Source: Isoptericola sp. AK164 (GTDB taxonomy: Bacteria; Actinomycetota; Actinomycetes; Actinomycetales; Cellulomonadaceae). From it: a stretch of 64,000 bases of DNA. The stretch's first letter is position 1; every line of letters begins with the position of its first letter. Positions 56,923 through 64,000 of the stretch are shown here, in pieces. The notes below the pieces were generated by a model, which worked only from the letters and a program-made list of their open reading frames with translations, was not told the origin of the DNA and made no database searches. The stretch lies in NCBI RefSeq assembly GCF_029643425.1, contig NZ_CP119106.1:1-64000 (forward strand), in the 5' to 3' direction. A program made the translations under genes and the position numbers.

Positions 56923-57312
56923 TCAGGACAGCGAGCCGAGCGCGGTGCGCAGCCGGTCGGCGGCGTCGTCGGCCACGGCCTTCAGCTCGGGGCTGTCGGC
57001 CACGGACATCATGGCGTGCGGGTCGACGGCCTCGACGGCGGTGCTGCCGTCGCCCAGGTCGCGCACGACGACGTTGCAGGGCAGCAGGGCGCCGACGGAG
57101 CGGTCGGCCTGCAGGGCCCGGTGCGCGAGCGGCGGGTTGCAGGCGCCGAGCACGAGGTAGGGCTCGATCTCGGCCCCGATCTTGGTCTGCAGGGTCGCGG
57201 CCATGTCGATCTCGGTGAGCACCCCGAAGCCCTGCGCGGACAGGGCCTCGCGGACCTGCGTCACGGTCTCGGCGAAGGGGGCGGTCACGGTGGCGGTCAG
57301 GGTGTAGCTCAT
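56923..57312 (-). CDS. DUF302 protein
   Basis: The 129-aa product starts MSYTLTATVTAPFAETV at ATG 57312. It has the DUF302 features TQVREALSAQGFGVLTEID and the conserved YLVLGACNPPLAHRAL, in which Cys is conserved. Family members bind heme or redox/metal ligands in some bacteria and occur beside metal or sulfur-stress genes. Here the neighbour is a membrane protein with CGPC and the operon sits behind a CsoR-type operator, which supports a metal or persulfide stress role. Confidence 0.88.
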   Translation of the reverse strand: MSYTLTATVTAPFAETVTQVREALSAQGFGVLTEIDMAATLQTKIGAEIEPYLVLGACNPPLAHRALQADRSVGALLPCNVVVRDLGDGSTAVEAVDPHAMMSVADSPELKAVADDAADRLRTALGSLS

Positions 57313-57332
57313 GGGTCGTCCTCCGGTCGGGG

Positions 57333-57749
57333 TCAGACGGGGCAGGAGGCGCCGGCGGCGTCCCGGCGCTGGAACAGGCCGAATCCTGTGGCCGCGACGG
57401 CGACGAGCGCCATGGTCGCGGCGGGTGCCGGCGCGAGCAGGATCGGCGGGACGACCACCGTGGCGGCCGCGGCGACGTCGCACGGCCCGCACCCGAGCCG
57501 GCTGCGCCAGGTGCTGCCGGACGGCGGCACGTAGGTGGCCAGCGTGGCGCCGCCCAGCGCGGCGCTGACGAGCACGAGACCGCCGTACACGGGATCGGGC
57601 ACCCCGCCCGCGGTGAGGTACCACGCGGCGAGGAGGGCGGCGGCGAGGACGCCGACGACGACGGTGCGTGCCGACGGACGTCGCCGTCGCGCGGGTGTCG
57701 GACGGGCGTCCGTGGGACGCTCGGTGGGGTGCTCGGTCGGGGTGGCCAC
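57333..57749 (-). CDS. Small membrane protein with CGPC motif, partner of DUF302
   Basis: The 138-aa product starts VATPTEHPTERPTDARP at GTG 57749. After a Pro/Arg-rich cytoplasmic segment there are about three membrane helices (about residues 37-54, 58-76 and 98-120). A conserved-looking LGCGPCDVA loop lies between helices and may bind a metal or form a disulfide; the last residues are ASCPV. The gene lies 20 bases upstream of DUF302 in the same direction, so they form an operon. No family was recognised. Confidence 0.6.
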   Translation of the reverse strand: MATPTEHPTERPTDARPTPARRRRPSARTVVVGVLAAALLAAWYLTAGGVPDPVYGGLVLVSAALGGATLATYVPPSGSTWRSRLGCGPCDVAAAATVVVPPILLAPAPAATMALVAVAATGFGLFQRRDAAGASCPV

Positions 57750-57761
57750 GACTCCATCGTA

Positions 57762-57777
57762 ATACCCCAGAGGGTAT
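57762..57777. promoter_or_regulatory. CsoR/RcnR-type operator
   Basis: ATACCC (57762-57767) and GGGTAT (57772-57777) form an inverted repeat with a CAGA spacer, the pattern of CsoR, RcnR and CstR family repressors. It lies 13 bases before the GTG of the membrane protein gene and in the space shared with the divergent DUF6328 gene. No csoR gene is in the window. Confidence 0.6.
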
Positions 57778-57830
57778 CCGGCCAGGACGGGCCTCTCGCG
57801 TCCGCCGTCGTCTGGCACCACGATGGACCG

Positions 57831-58319
57831 ATGAGCGACGACACGGGCCGGTTCCCCGACCACGGCGGGCGCCCCGAGACGCCCGAGCAGCGCTCCGACC
57901 GCAACTGGAACGAGCTCCTGCAGGAGCTCCGGGTGCTCCAGACGGGCGTCCAGATCCTCACCGGCTTCCTGCTGATCCTGCCGTTCCAGGGGAAATTCTC
58001 CGACCTCGACGCCGTCCAGCGCGGCGTCTACCTCGTCGACATCCTCGTGTGCCTGGTGACCTCGGGACTGTTCATCGCCCCGGTGGCGATCCACCGGGGG
58101 CTGTTCCGCCGCCAGCTCAAGCTCGAGGTCGTCAGCCTCGGGGACCGCATGACCCGGGTCGGGCTCGCGCTGCTGGCCGTGGCGCTCTCCGCCACCGCGC
58201 TGCTCGTGTTCGACGTCGTCGTGGGTCGCGTCGCCGGGCTGGTGGTCGGGGGCGCGGTGGCCACGATGCTGCTCGGGCTGTGGGCGGTGCTGCCCGTGAT
58301 GGTCCGCCGCCGCGCCTGA
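57831..58319 (+). CDS. DUF6328 membrane protein
   Basis: The 162-aa product has four membrane helices (about residues 33-52, 60-82, 100-124, 130-155) preceded by NWNELLQELRVLQTGVQILTGF, which marks DUF6328. ATG 57831 follows a short GG-rich stretch. Function unknown. It is divergent from the DUF302 operon. Confidence 0.8.
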   Translation: MSDDTGRFPDHGGRPETPEQRSDRNWNELLQELRVLQTGVQILTGFLLILPFQGKFSDLDAVQRGVYLVDILVCLVTSGLFIAPVAIHRGLFRRQLKLEVVSLGDRMTRVGLALLAVALSATALLVFDVVVGRVAGLVVGGAVATMLLGLWAVLPVMVRRRA

Positions 58320-58406
58320 GCGCCGGCCCCGGAGGACGACGAGACCCGCGGGCCGGAGGTCGCCCTCCTGCCACGCTGGACGACGGCGTGGCTCCCGCGG
58401 GTCCCG

Positions 58407-58436
58407 GGTGGTCACGGTCCTCAGACCGCGACCACC
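58407..58436. other. Nested hairpin at the end of a mini-ORF
   Basis: GGTGGTC (58407-58413) pairs with GACCACC (58430-58436), with an inner GGTC/GACC stem (58416-58419 with 58424-58427) and CTCA loop. There is no T run on either strand. Confidence 0.5.
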
Positions 58437-58459
58437 TCGTGCGTCCGACGATTCTTCAC
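58421..58459 (-). CDS. Possible 12-aa peptide with an ideal ribosome-binding site
   Basis: GTG 58459 is preceded by AAAGGAGGTGATC (58466-58478), which matches the anti-Shine-Dalgarno end of 16S rRNA over its full length. The frame encodes VKNRRTHEVVAV and stops at 58421. No gene follows downstream on this strand before the DUF6328 tail, so it is not a leader for a downstream gene here. It may be a remnant or a micropeptide. Confidence 0.3.
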   Translation of the reverse strand: MKNRRTHEVVAV

Positions 58460-58526
58460 CGTGCGGATCACCTCCTTTCGCGTACGCCGGGGACACTACG
58501 CCCGCCGGCGGGAGGTGCCAAGGGTT

Positions 58527-59456
58527 TTACGCCGGAGGCCCCTCGGGGCCGCGCCGGCGCAGCGCCTCCCACTCGTGGGGGTAGTCGTCGAGCCACTGCG
58601 CGAACGACCGGGCGGGGCGCCCGACCAGCCGCTCCACGTCGCGGGACACGTGCGCCATCTCCCCGGCCGCGATCGCCTCGTAGGAGGAGACCCAGCCCGC
58701 CAGCTCGACGGCGGAGGCGTTGAACCGTGCGCGCGACGAGTACGCCTCGGGGACGGACTCGGCGTGGTACCGGATCTCGCGCCCGGTCGCGACGGTCAGG
58801 GCCGCGGCGACCTCCAGCAGGCTGATCGCCTCGGGCCCGGTCACGTCGTACACGACGCCGTCGTGACGGGTCGGGTCCTCGTCGAGCAGGACCGCGGTGG
58901 CGACGTCCGCGACGTCGTCGTGCGCGACCGACGCCACGCGTCCGTCCCCCGCGGGACCGCGGATGACGTCGTCCGGCCCGGCGAACGAGGCGAGCGCCTG
59001 GTGGTAGAGGTTGTCGCGCAGCACGGTCCACCGCAGTCCGGTGCTGCGCAGGTGCTGCTCGGTGTGGAAGTGGTCGCGGGCGAAGGTGAACGTGGCGTCC
59101 GGTGCGGCCCCCACGAAGGAGACGTAGACGATCCGCTCGACCCCCGCCTGCACGGCGGCGTCGATCGCGGCGACGTGCTCGGCGACGCGGTCGGCGGACT
59201 CGCGGGCGCTGACCAGGAACACGGTCTGCACGCCCTCGAACGCGGCGCGCATGCCCGCCTCGTCGTCGTACCCCTGCGCGACGGCGGTCTCGCACTCGGG
59301 CAGCGGGCGCCCGTCGTCGAGGTGCGGCACCCGGGAGGGGTCGCGCACGACCAGTCGTTGGTGCGCTCCCTCCGCGGCCAGCCGGAAGGCGAGCCGGGAC
59401 CCGACGCGGCCGGAGGCTCCCGTCACCGCGATCAGACCGTCGGCGGACCACTTCAT
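58527..59456 (-). CDS. NmrA-like/SDR-family NAD(P)-binding protein
   Basis: The 309-aa product has GLIAVTGASGRVGSRLA (about residues 7-23) and an NmrA-like fold with VYVSFVGAAPDATFTFARDHFHTEQ (about 110-135). This group includes quinone reductase 2-like (QorB) and stress-response NAD(P)-sensing proteins. It lacks the classic Tyr-x-x-x-Lys pair, as is usual in the group. It starts at ATG 59456. Function is probably detoxification or redox sensing, unproven. Confidence 0.85.
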   Translation of the reverse strand: MKWSADGLIAVTGASGRVGSRLAFRLAAEGAHQRLVVRDPSRVPHLDDGRPLPECETAVAQGYDDEAGMRAAFEGVQTVFLVSARESADRVAEHVAAIDAAVQAGVERIVYVSFVGAAPDATFTFARDHFHTEQHLRSTGLRWTVLRDNLYHQALASFAGPDDVIRGPAGDGRVASVAHDDVADVATAVLLDEDPTRHDGVVYDVTGPEAISLLEVAAALTVATGREIRYHAESVPEAYSSRARFNASAVELAGWVSSYEAIAAGEMAHVSRDVERLVGRPARSFAQWLDDYPHEWEALRRRGPEGPPA

Positions 59457-59587
59457 CCGGTCACGATACGGCGGTGCCGACGCGTTCGCCGTCCGGCGCC
59501 GTCCGGGGGCGGACCGGTGCGCTGCCGGGGCGGCCCGGTGCGCTGACAGGGCGCGACCGGCGTGCGCGCCCGTGCGAGCATGGGCCC

Positions 59588-60103
59588 GTGAGCGAATCGA
59601 TCTACCGCGTGATGACCGTGTGCACCGGCAACATCTGCCGCTCCCCCATGGCCGAGGTCGTGCTGCGCGACCGCCTGGAGTCGGCCGGCCTGGCCCACCG
59701 GGTCACGGTGGACTCCACCGGGGTCAGCGACGAGGAGCACGGCAACCCCGTCGACCCGCGGGCCCGCCGCGCGCTCGCCTCCCGCGGGTACCCCGTCGGA
59801 GACGGCCACCGCGCCCGTCAGGTCGCGGCCGCGGACCTCACCGCACGCGATCTCGTGCTGCCGATGACGTCGCGGCACGCCCAGGTGCTGCGACGTCTCG
59901 CCAACGGTACGGATCCTCAGATCCTGATGTACAGGTCGTTCGACCCGGCGGCCCCGCAGGTCACGGGTGCCGGCGACGAGTCGCGGCTCGACGTCGACGA
60001 CCCCTGGTACGGGGACGCGGACGGGTTCGAGATCTGCCTCGACGAGATCGAGGCCGCCGCCGACGGGATCGTCGCGCACGTGCGGGCGCAGCTCGCTCGC
60101 TGA
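59588..60103 (+). CDS. Low-molecular-weight protein-tyrosine phosphatase
   Basis: The 171-aa product has the catalytic P-loop VCTGNICRSP (Cys about residue 10; C-x5-R) and the acid Asp in VDDPWYGD (about 137). The start GTG 59588 is selected because the P-loop then falls ten residues from the N-terminus, as in the family. It dephosphorylates tyrosine, acting on regulators or exopolysaccharide kinases. It converges on the hydrolase gene across 9 bases. Confidence 0.92.
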   Translation: MSESIYRVMTVCTGNICRSPMAEVVLRDRLESAGLAHRVTVDSTGVSDEEHGNPVDPRARRALASRGYPVGDGHRARQVAAADLTARDLVLPMTSRHAQVLRRLANGTDPQILMYRSFDPAAPQVTGAGDESRLDVDDPWYGDADGFEICLDEIEAAADGIVAHVRAQLAR

Positions 60104-60112
60104 CGCCGTGCC

Positions 60113-61249
60113 TCAGTCCGAGCGCGGGGACAGCGCCCGGAACCACCGCCGCCAGCCCCGCGGCTCCGGGGTCGGCTCCGGCGCGGCCTGCTGCGGCGGG
60201 ACGTAGGCCCGGAACCAGCGTTCCGTCTCCCGCCGGACGACGGCGCGCACGTCGGGCGCCGACAGCGTCACGTCGTGCAGGGCCCCCTCGATCCGCGCGA
60301 TCGTCACCAGCCGCCCGAGCCGCGCCGCGCGCTCGGCGATCCCCTCCACGTCGAGCACGGTGTCCGCCCGCAGCATCTCCTCGGACCACCGCACCGGCGG
60401 GATCGTCCGCGTCGAGAGCATCACCAGGACCGGGATCTCCAGGTCGAGGCCGACGGCCACCTCCTCGTGGCCGTCGAAGATCGCGGTCAGCCAGGCCGGC
60501 GTGGCCCGCCAGCCGTCGTCCGGGCGCCAGGCCGGGTCGACGTCCCACACCCCCTCGTACCGCGACGAGATCGACCGGACGTAGAACCCCTGGTCGACGT
60601 TCACCAGGTGGCTGCGCGGCGCGAGCGCGGCGTGGGCACGGATGCCGGGCTCCAGGACGCGGCGGCCGACCTTGCGCGTCTGGAACTCGAGCCACGGGCT
60701 GTTGAGCACCAGCGCCGCGGCCCGCCCCGGGTGGTGCGCCGTCCACAGGCTGAGGACCAGCCCGCCGGTGGAGTGCCCCATGAGCACCAGCCGCCGGTCC
60801 GTCCGGTCGTGCTCGCCGTGCCCGATCGCCGACAGCGCCGCCTCGAGGTCCTCGTCGTAGGTCTCCAGGCGGGTGACGAACCCGGGGGTATGGTGCTCGC
60901 GCAGGCTGCGGCCGTACTTGCGCAGGTCCAGGGCGTGGAACCGGACCCCGAGACCCTCCCAGAAGTCGGCCAGGTGGGTCTGGAAGAAGTAGTCGGTCCA
61001 CCCGTGCACGTACAGCAGGTCCACGCCGATGTCGGGCCGGTCCGCCCGGACCGTCGGGTCCTGTGGCGGGCGGGGACGGACCAGCGTGGCGACGACCTCG
61101 CCCTCGAAGTCGGGCGCGAGCGGCAGCGTCCACCGCTCGAAGCCGGGCAGGACGTCGGGCGCCCACCCGGGCCCGCGGCCCGGGGCGGCGTCGCCCGCGG
61201 TCGGCGTGACCGGCGTGCCCGTCACGCGCTGCGCTCCACCGTCCTGCAT
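60113..61249 (-). CDS. Alpha/beta hydrolase (serine aminopeptidase/lysophospholipase-like)
   Basis: The 378-aa product shows DLLYVHGWTDYFFQTH (about residues 80-95), nucleophile elbow LVLMGHSTGGLVLS (Ser about 162) and a C-terminal His in GALHDVTLSAP (about 330). The pattern fits monoacylglycerol lipase-like hydrolases. Start ATG 61249 (MQDGGAQRV) is used; upstream sequence is Arg-rich. It may be cytoplasmic. Confidence 0.85.
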   Translation of the reverse strand: MQDGGAQRVTGTPVTPTAGDAAPGRGPGWAPDVLPGFERWTLPLAPDFEGEVVATLVRPRPPQDPTVRADRPDIGVDLLYVHGWTDYFFQTHLADFWEGLGVRFHALDLRKYGRSLREHHTPGFVTRLETYDEDLEAALSAIGHGEHDRTDRRLVLMGHSTGGLVLSLWTAHHPGRAAALVLNSPWLEFQTRKVGRRVLEPGIRAHAALAPRSHLVNVDQGFYVRSISSRYEGVWDVDPAWRPDDGWRATPAWLTAIFDGHEEVAVGLDLEIPVLVMLSTRTIPPVRWSEEMLRADTVLDVEGIAERAARLGRLVTIARIEGALHDVTLSAPDVRAVVRRETERWFRAYVPPQQAAPEPTPEPRGWRRWFRALSPRSD

Positions 61250-61304
61250 GGCGGCCAAGGTAGGCACACCGGGCCGTGGCCGCGACCGGTGGCCTCCCGT
61301 GCGC

Positions 61305-61880
61305 TCAGGGCCGGCGTCGTGCGCGCCACCGGGCGACCTCCTGCTCGACGTCGCGCGTCGGGGTGACCACGGGCGGCCCGCCGGTGAGCTGGCGGCGGGC
61401 GTCGACGACACGGGCGTTGAAGTCCTCGAGCAGGGCTCGCACGCGTCGCTCGTCGCGCTCGCGGTCGAGCGTGGTGTCGAGCTCGGCGTCGTCCCGGCGC
61501 AGCTGGGCCGCGGGCAGCACGCCGGTGATGTGGTCGCGCTCGACGAGGTTCTTCAGCCACCAGTCCGGGTCGTGGGTGCCGCCGATGCCCGGCAGCGGCT
61601 TGCCCTGCAGCGGCAGGTCGTCGAACTCGCCCCGCCGGATGGCCTGGTCGACCAGCGTGTCCGCCCACCGCGCACGGCCGTGCTCCGGCGGCCGGGGCCG
61701 CTCGGCGCGGTCCGCCGCGGCCTCCTCGGGGGTCCGGGGCGGCAGGCCCTGCTCGGCGCGCTCGCGCTCGATCTCCCGGTCGACCCGGTACTGCGCGGCG
61801 CGACGCACCGGGTCGTCGCCGGACCCGCCCGGCTCGCGGGCGGCCGGGTCGGGGCGGGGTCCGTGGTCGTCGGTGCCCAT
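61305..61880 (-). CDS. DUF1992 (DnaJC28-like) protein
   Basis: The 191-aa product contains the DUF1992 core (about residues 65-135) with VDQAIRRGEFDDLPLQGKPL and DPDWWLKNLVERD. The J-domain found in animal DNAJC28 is absent, as in bacterial members. Charged termini. Function unknown. Confidence 0.88.
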   Translation of the reverse strand: MGTDDHGPRPDPAAREPGGSGDDPVRRAAQYRVDREIERERAEQGLPPRTPEEAAADRAERPRPPEHGRARWADTLVDQAIRRGEFDDLPLQGKPLPGIGGTHDPDWWLKNLVERDHITGVLPAAQLRRDDAELDTTLDRERDERRVRALLEDFNARVVDARRQLTGGPPVVTPTRDVEQEVARWRARRRP

Positions 61881-61959
61881 GGCGCCACGGTACGAGACGG
61901 CGTGGGCCTCGCGCCGCAGGTCTGCGACGTCCGGCGGGCCGGACGGGCATCATGGGGGC

Positions 61960-63156
61960 ATGAAGGTCTCGCGCCGCAGCCAGGTCCCGCCGTTCGCCGT
62001 GATGGAGGTCCTGGCCGCCGCCAACACGCGACGCAGCGCCGGGCACGACGTCCTCAACCTCTGCGCGGGCGAGCCGTCGACGGGGGCGTCCGACGTCGTG
62101 CGCGAACGCGCCGCGGAGATCCTGCGGCGCGCCGACCTCGGCTACACCGAGGCGATGGGTGTGCCCGCCCTGCGCGAGGAGATCGCCGGGCACTACCGGC
62201 GGTGGTACGGCCTCGACGTCGACCCGGGCCGGATCGCCGTGACCACGGGGTCCAGCGGCGGGTTCGTGCTGACGTTCCTGGCCGCGTTCGACGTCGGGGA
62301 CCGCGTCGCGCTCGCCCGGCCGGGCTACCCCGCGTACAAGAACATCCTGGCGGCGCTGGGCTGCGAGGTCGTCGAGATCGACTGCGGCCCCGAGACGCGG
62401 TACCAGCCCACGGTCGCCCAGCTCGACCAGGTGACGGCCGACGGTCCGCTCGCCGGTCTGATCGTGGCGTCCCCGGCGAACCCGACGGGCACGATGATCC
62501 CCCCGGCCGAGCTCGACGCGGTCGCCCGCTGGTGCGCCGACCACGAGGTCCGGCTGGTCAGCGACGAGATCTACCACGGCATCGCCTACGGCACCGAGCT
62601 CGGCCAGGCCACGGCGGCCGTGCACGACGGGCGGGGCGCCGTCGTCGTCAACTCGTTCTCCAAGTACTGGGCGATGACGGGGTGGCGGCTCGGCTGGCTC
62701 GTGCTGCCCGAGGAGCTGGTCGCCCCGGTCGGGGCGCTGGCCGGCAACGTGGCGCTCTCCCCTCCCGCCCTGGCCCAGCACGCGGCGATCGCCGCCTTCT
62801 CCCCCGCCGGCTACCAGGCGGCGGCCGACAACGTCACGCGCTACCGCGCCTCGCGGGCCGCGCTGCTGGAGCGCCTGGACGAGCTGGGCTGGCGGCCGGT
62901 GGCCCCGGCGGACGGCGCGTTCTACCTGTACGGCAACATCTCGCGGTTCGGCCTGGACGCGGTCACGTACTGCTCGCGGCTGCTGGCCGAGGCGGACGTC
63001 GCGATCACGCCCGGGACCGACTTCGACGGCCGCGCGGGCGGCGACTGGGTCCGGCTGTCGTTCGCTGCCGACCCGTCGACCGTCGCGCGGGCGGTCGACC
63101 GCATCGTGGCCTGGCAGGACGGGCTGGTGCGCACGGACGGCGTGCCCCGGACATGA
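61960..63156 (+). CDS. Class I/II PLP-dependent aminotransferase
   Basis: The 398-aa product has the PLP lysine in VVNSFSKYWAMTGWRLGW (Lys about residue 235), the ASPANPTGTMI loop (about 170) with Asn for PLP and the Asp-Glu-Ile-Tyr segment (SDEIYHG), and the C-terminal Arg in WVRLSFA. It resembles aspartate/aromatic or alanine-type aminotransferases of subgroup Ib. Substrate is not evident. ATG 61960 lies after GGGGG. Confidence 0.9.
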   Translation: MKVSRRSQVPPFAVMEVLAAANTRRSAGHDVLNLCAGEPSTGASDVVRERAAEILRRADLGYTEAMGVPALREEIAGHYRRWYGLDVDPGRIAVTTGSSGGFVLTFLAAFDVGDRVALARPGYPAYKNILAALGCEVVEIDCGPETRYQPTVAQLDQVTADGPLAGLIVASPANPTGTMIPPAELDAVARWCADHEVRLVSDEIYHGIAYGTELGQATAAVHDGRGAVVVNSFSKYWAMTGWRLGWLVLPEELVAPVGALAGNVALSPPALAQHAAIAAFSPAGYQAAADNVTRYRASRAALLERLDELGWRPVAPADGAFYLYGNISRFGLDAVTYCSRLLAEADVAITPGTDFDGRAGGDWVRLSFAADPSTVARAVDRIVAWQDGLVRTDGVPRT

Positions 63157-63160
63157 CAGC

Positions 63161-63192
63161 GCCCCCGCACCGGGACGATCCCGGAGGGGGGC
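63161..63192. terminator. Terminator between aminotransferase and CBU_0592 gene
   Basis: GCCCCC (63161-63166) pairs with GGGGGC (63187-63192), enclosing a CCGGGA/TCCCGG stem (63170-63175 with 63179-63184). It lies between convergent genes and probably works for both. Confidence 0.75.
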
Positions 63193-63212
63193 GGTCGGCG
63201 GGTCGGGTCCGC

Positions 63213-63557
63213 CTACCGCAGCACGGGAGGGGCGACGGCGCCGACGTGCTCGGCCGCGGGTTCGCGGGGGGCGACGTCCACGCGGGTCACGGCGCGGCCG
63301 GTGCGGCGGGCCTTGCGGATGACCGCGAGGGCCTGCACGCCGATGACCATCCAGGCCACGTTGGCGAAGACCGAGGGCCAGACGCCCTCGACGGCGGCCA
63401 CGAGGAACAGCGTGGAGGTGGCCGTCAGGTTGGCCACCTGGAACGGCAGGGAGTTCGGGGCCCAGCGACCCTTCGAGACCATCGCATACGCGACGAGTCC
63501 GATCAGAGCTCCGAACCACCCGAGCCCGGTGATGACGAGCGACAGGGTCTGCGACAT
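63213..63557 (-). CDS. CBU_0592-like small membrane protein
   Basis: The 114-aa product has three membrane helices (about residues 5-26, 38-57, 63-80) with the GWFGALIGLVAYAMVS, NSLPFQVANLTATSTLF and GVWPSVFANVAWMVIG segments that resemble the CBU_0592 family. The tail is charged. Function unknown. It is divergent from the LysR gene. Confidence 0.65.
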   Translation of the reverse strand: MSQTLSLVITGLGWFGALIGLVAYAMVSKGRWAPNSLPFQVANLTATSTLFLVAAVEGVWPSVFANVAWMVIGVQALAVIRKARRTGRAVTRVDVAPREPAAEHVGAVAPPVLR

Positions 63558-63728
63558 GCTTAGCCTCCTTCACAGGTGTGGGGACGGACGTGTCCTGGGA
63601 CGCGCCGTTGTGGGGGGTGCGCCGGGGTCCGGCCCGAGGGGCGGAAAGCGTGTGCTTCCAGCGGCGCGGGCACCATTCTGGAACACGAATCCGCTTCAGG
63701 ACAATCGAACAAAACTTTTGAAGCAGGT

Positions 63729-63734
63729 TAGTAT
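63729..63734 (+). promoter_or_regulatory. -10 box close to the LysR start, likely leaderless transcript
   Basis: TAGTAT at 63729-63734 ends six bases before ATG 63741. Transcription would start at or next to the ATG. The upstream 60 bases are AT-rich compared with the genome. Confidence 0.4.
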
Positions 63735-63740
63735 CTCTAC

Positions 63741-64000
63741 ATGGCCACCGACCCACGAAGACTTGCCTTCCTCCTTGCCGTGCACCGGTCGGGAGGCGTG
63801 CTCGCGGCAGCAGATCTTCTGCATGTCACCCCCTCGGCGGTGTCCCAGCAGATCGCCCGTTTAGAGGCCGAGGAGGGCTTTCCCGTCCTCGACCGCGGCC
63901 CCCGAGGCGTGAGCCTGACCCCGGCCGGCCGGGTGCTGGCCGACGCCGCCGAACGCATCGAGGCCGAGCTCCTGGAGGCCCACCAGGAGATCGCCAACCT
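63741..64000 (+). CDS. LysR-family transcriptional regulator (N-terminal part)
   Basis: The first 86 residues, cut by the window end, form the LysR winged helix: LAFLLAVHRSGGVLAAADLL, then VTPSAVSQQIARLEAEEGFPV and the LTPAGRVLADAAERI linker helix. The effector domain is outside the window. It starts at ATG 63741 without a clear ribosome-binding site and so may be leaderless. Its target may be the divergent CBU_0592 gene. Confidence 0.88.
   Translation, partial: MATDPRRLAFLLAVHRSGGVLAAADLLHVTPSAVSQQIARLEAEEGFPVLDRGPRGVSLTPAGRVLADAAERIEAELLEAHQEIAN

Overview
The window is very GC-rich and densely coded, and it opens on the start codon of dnaA. The order dnaA–dnaN–gnd–recF–dciA(DUF721)–gyrB–gyrA–DUF3566–tRNA-Ile–DLW39–tRNA-Ala, followed later by crgA, a class E sortase and the fhaA–fhaB–pstP–rodA–pbpA–pknA–pknB block, is the classic origin neighbourhood of an actinomycete chromosome. 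The bS22-free Micrococcales-like layout, the 40-residue DLW-39 protein and a large secreted pectinase suggest a soil or plant-associated member of Micrococcales (Cellulomonadaceae/Promicromonosporaceae-like); the exact genus cannot be read from the sequence.

1-12.6 kb: replication initiation and topology. The dnaA–dnaN gap (1432-1978) carries many near-consensus DnaA boxes, including a perfect palindrome of two boxes directly after dnaA. Perfect 9/9 boxes lie further out: one overlaps the gnd ribosome-binding site and a tandem pair lies upstream of gyrB. tRNA-Ile(GAT) and tRNA-Ala(TGC) follow. 12.6-13.5 kb is a small graveyard: the tail of a fumarylacetoacetate-hydrolase-family gene and a short-chain dehydrogenase with a frameshift and an internal deletion.

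13.5-28 kb: envelope and cell-division functions. An Ala-rich membrane-anchored protein, a cyclophilin, a rhomboid protease that seems to start at ATC, CrgA, DUF881 protein, sortase E, a small membrane protein and a PabA/TrpG amidotransferase face the seven-gene minus-strand operon that couples Ser/Thr phosphorylation (two kinases, PP2C phosphatase, two FHA proteins) to peptidoglycan synthesis (RodA/FtsW-type SEDS protein and class B PBP).

28-42 kb: accessory metabolism. After tRNA-Leu(CAG) come a cupin, an unfamiliar 308-aa protein and a DUF6345 protein with a caspase-like His/Cys dyad. Next is a methylamine/betaine catabolic locus: an IclR regulator, a dimethylglycine dehydrogenase/oxidase-like FAD–GcvT fusion and a monomeric-sarcosine-oxidase-like enzyme on the plus strand, facing a Rieske ferredoxin, FAD reductase and Rieske oxygenase on the minus strand. 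Both promoters carry the same 38-bp operator-like element, so the two arms probably form one regulon that takes glycine betaine (or a related betaine) to glycine. A SigJ-like ECF sigma factor with an FAD oxidoreductase, a hydrolase, a small alarmone synthetase, a SurA-like lipoprotein and a ThrE-type exporter follow.

44-53.3 kb: signalling. A LuxR-type regulator with degenerate tandem HD domains, an FMO-like flavoprotein, and then a compact phosphorelay: a membrane hybrid histidine kinase in one operon with a pyruvoyl-dependent arginine decarboxylase and a GNAT-like protein, plus a lone receiver, two Hpt proteins and an OmpR-type regulator. The link between a phosphorelay and pyruvoyl arginine decarboxylase is the most unusual gene context in the window.

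53.6-64 kb: a 1062-aa secreted protein joining a PL1 and a PL9 pectate lyase through near-identical carbohydrate-binding-like modules; a DUF302/membrane protein pair behind a CsoR-type operator; DUF6328, NmrA-like, low-molecular-weight phosphatase, hydrolase, DUF1992, aminotransferase and CBU_0592-like genes; and the 5' part of a LysR regulator cut by the window end. No insertion sequence, prophage or CRISPR array was seen.
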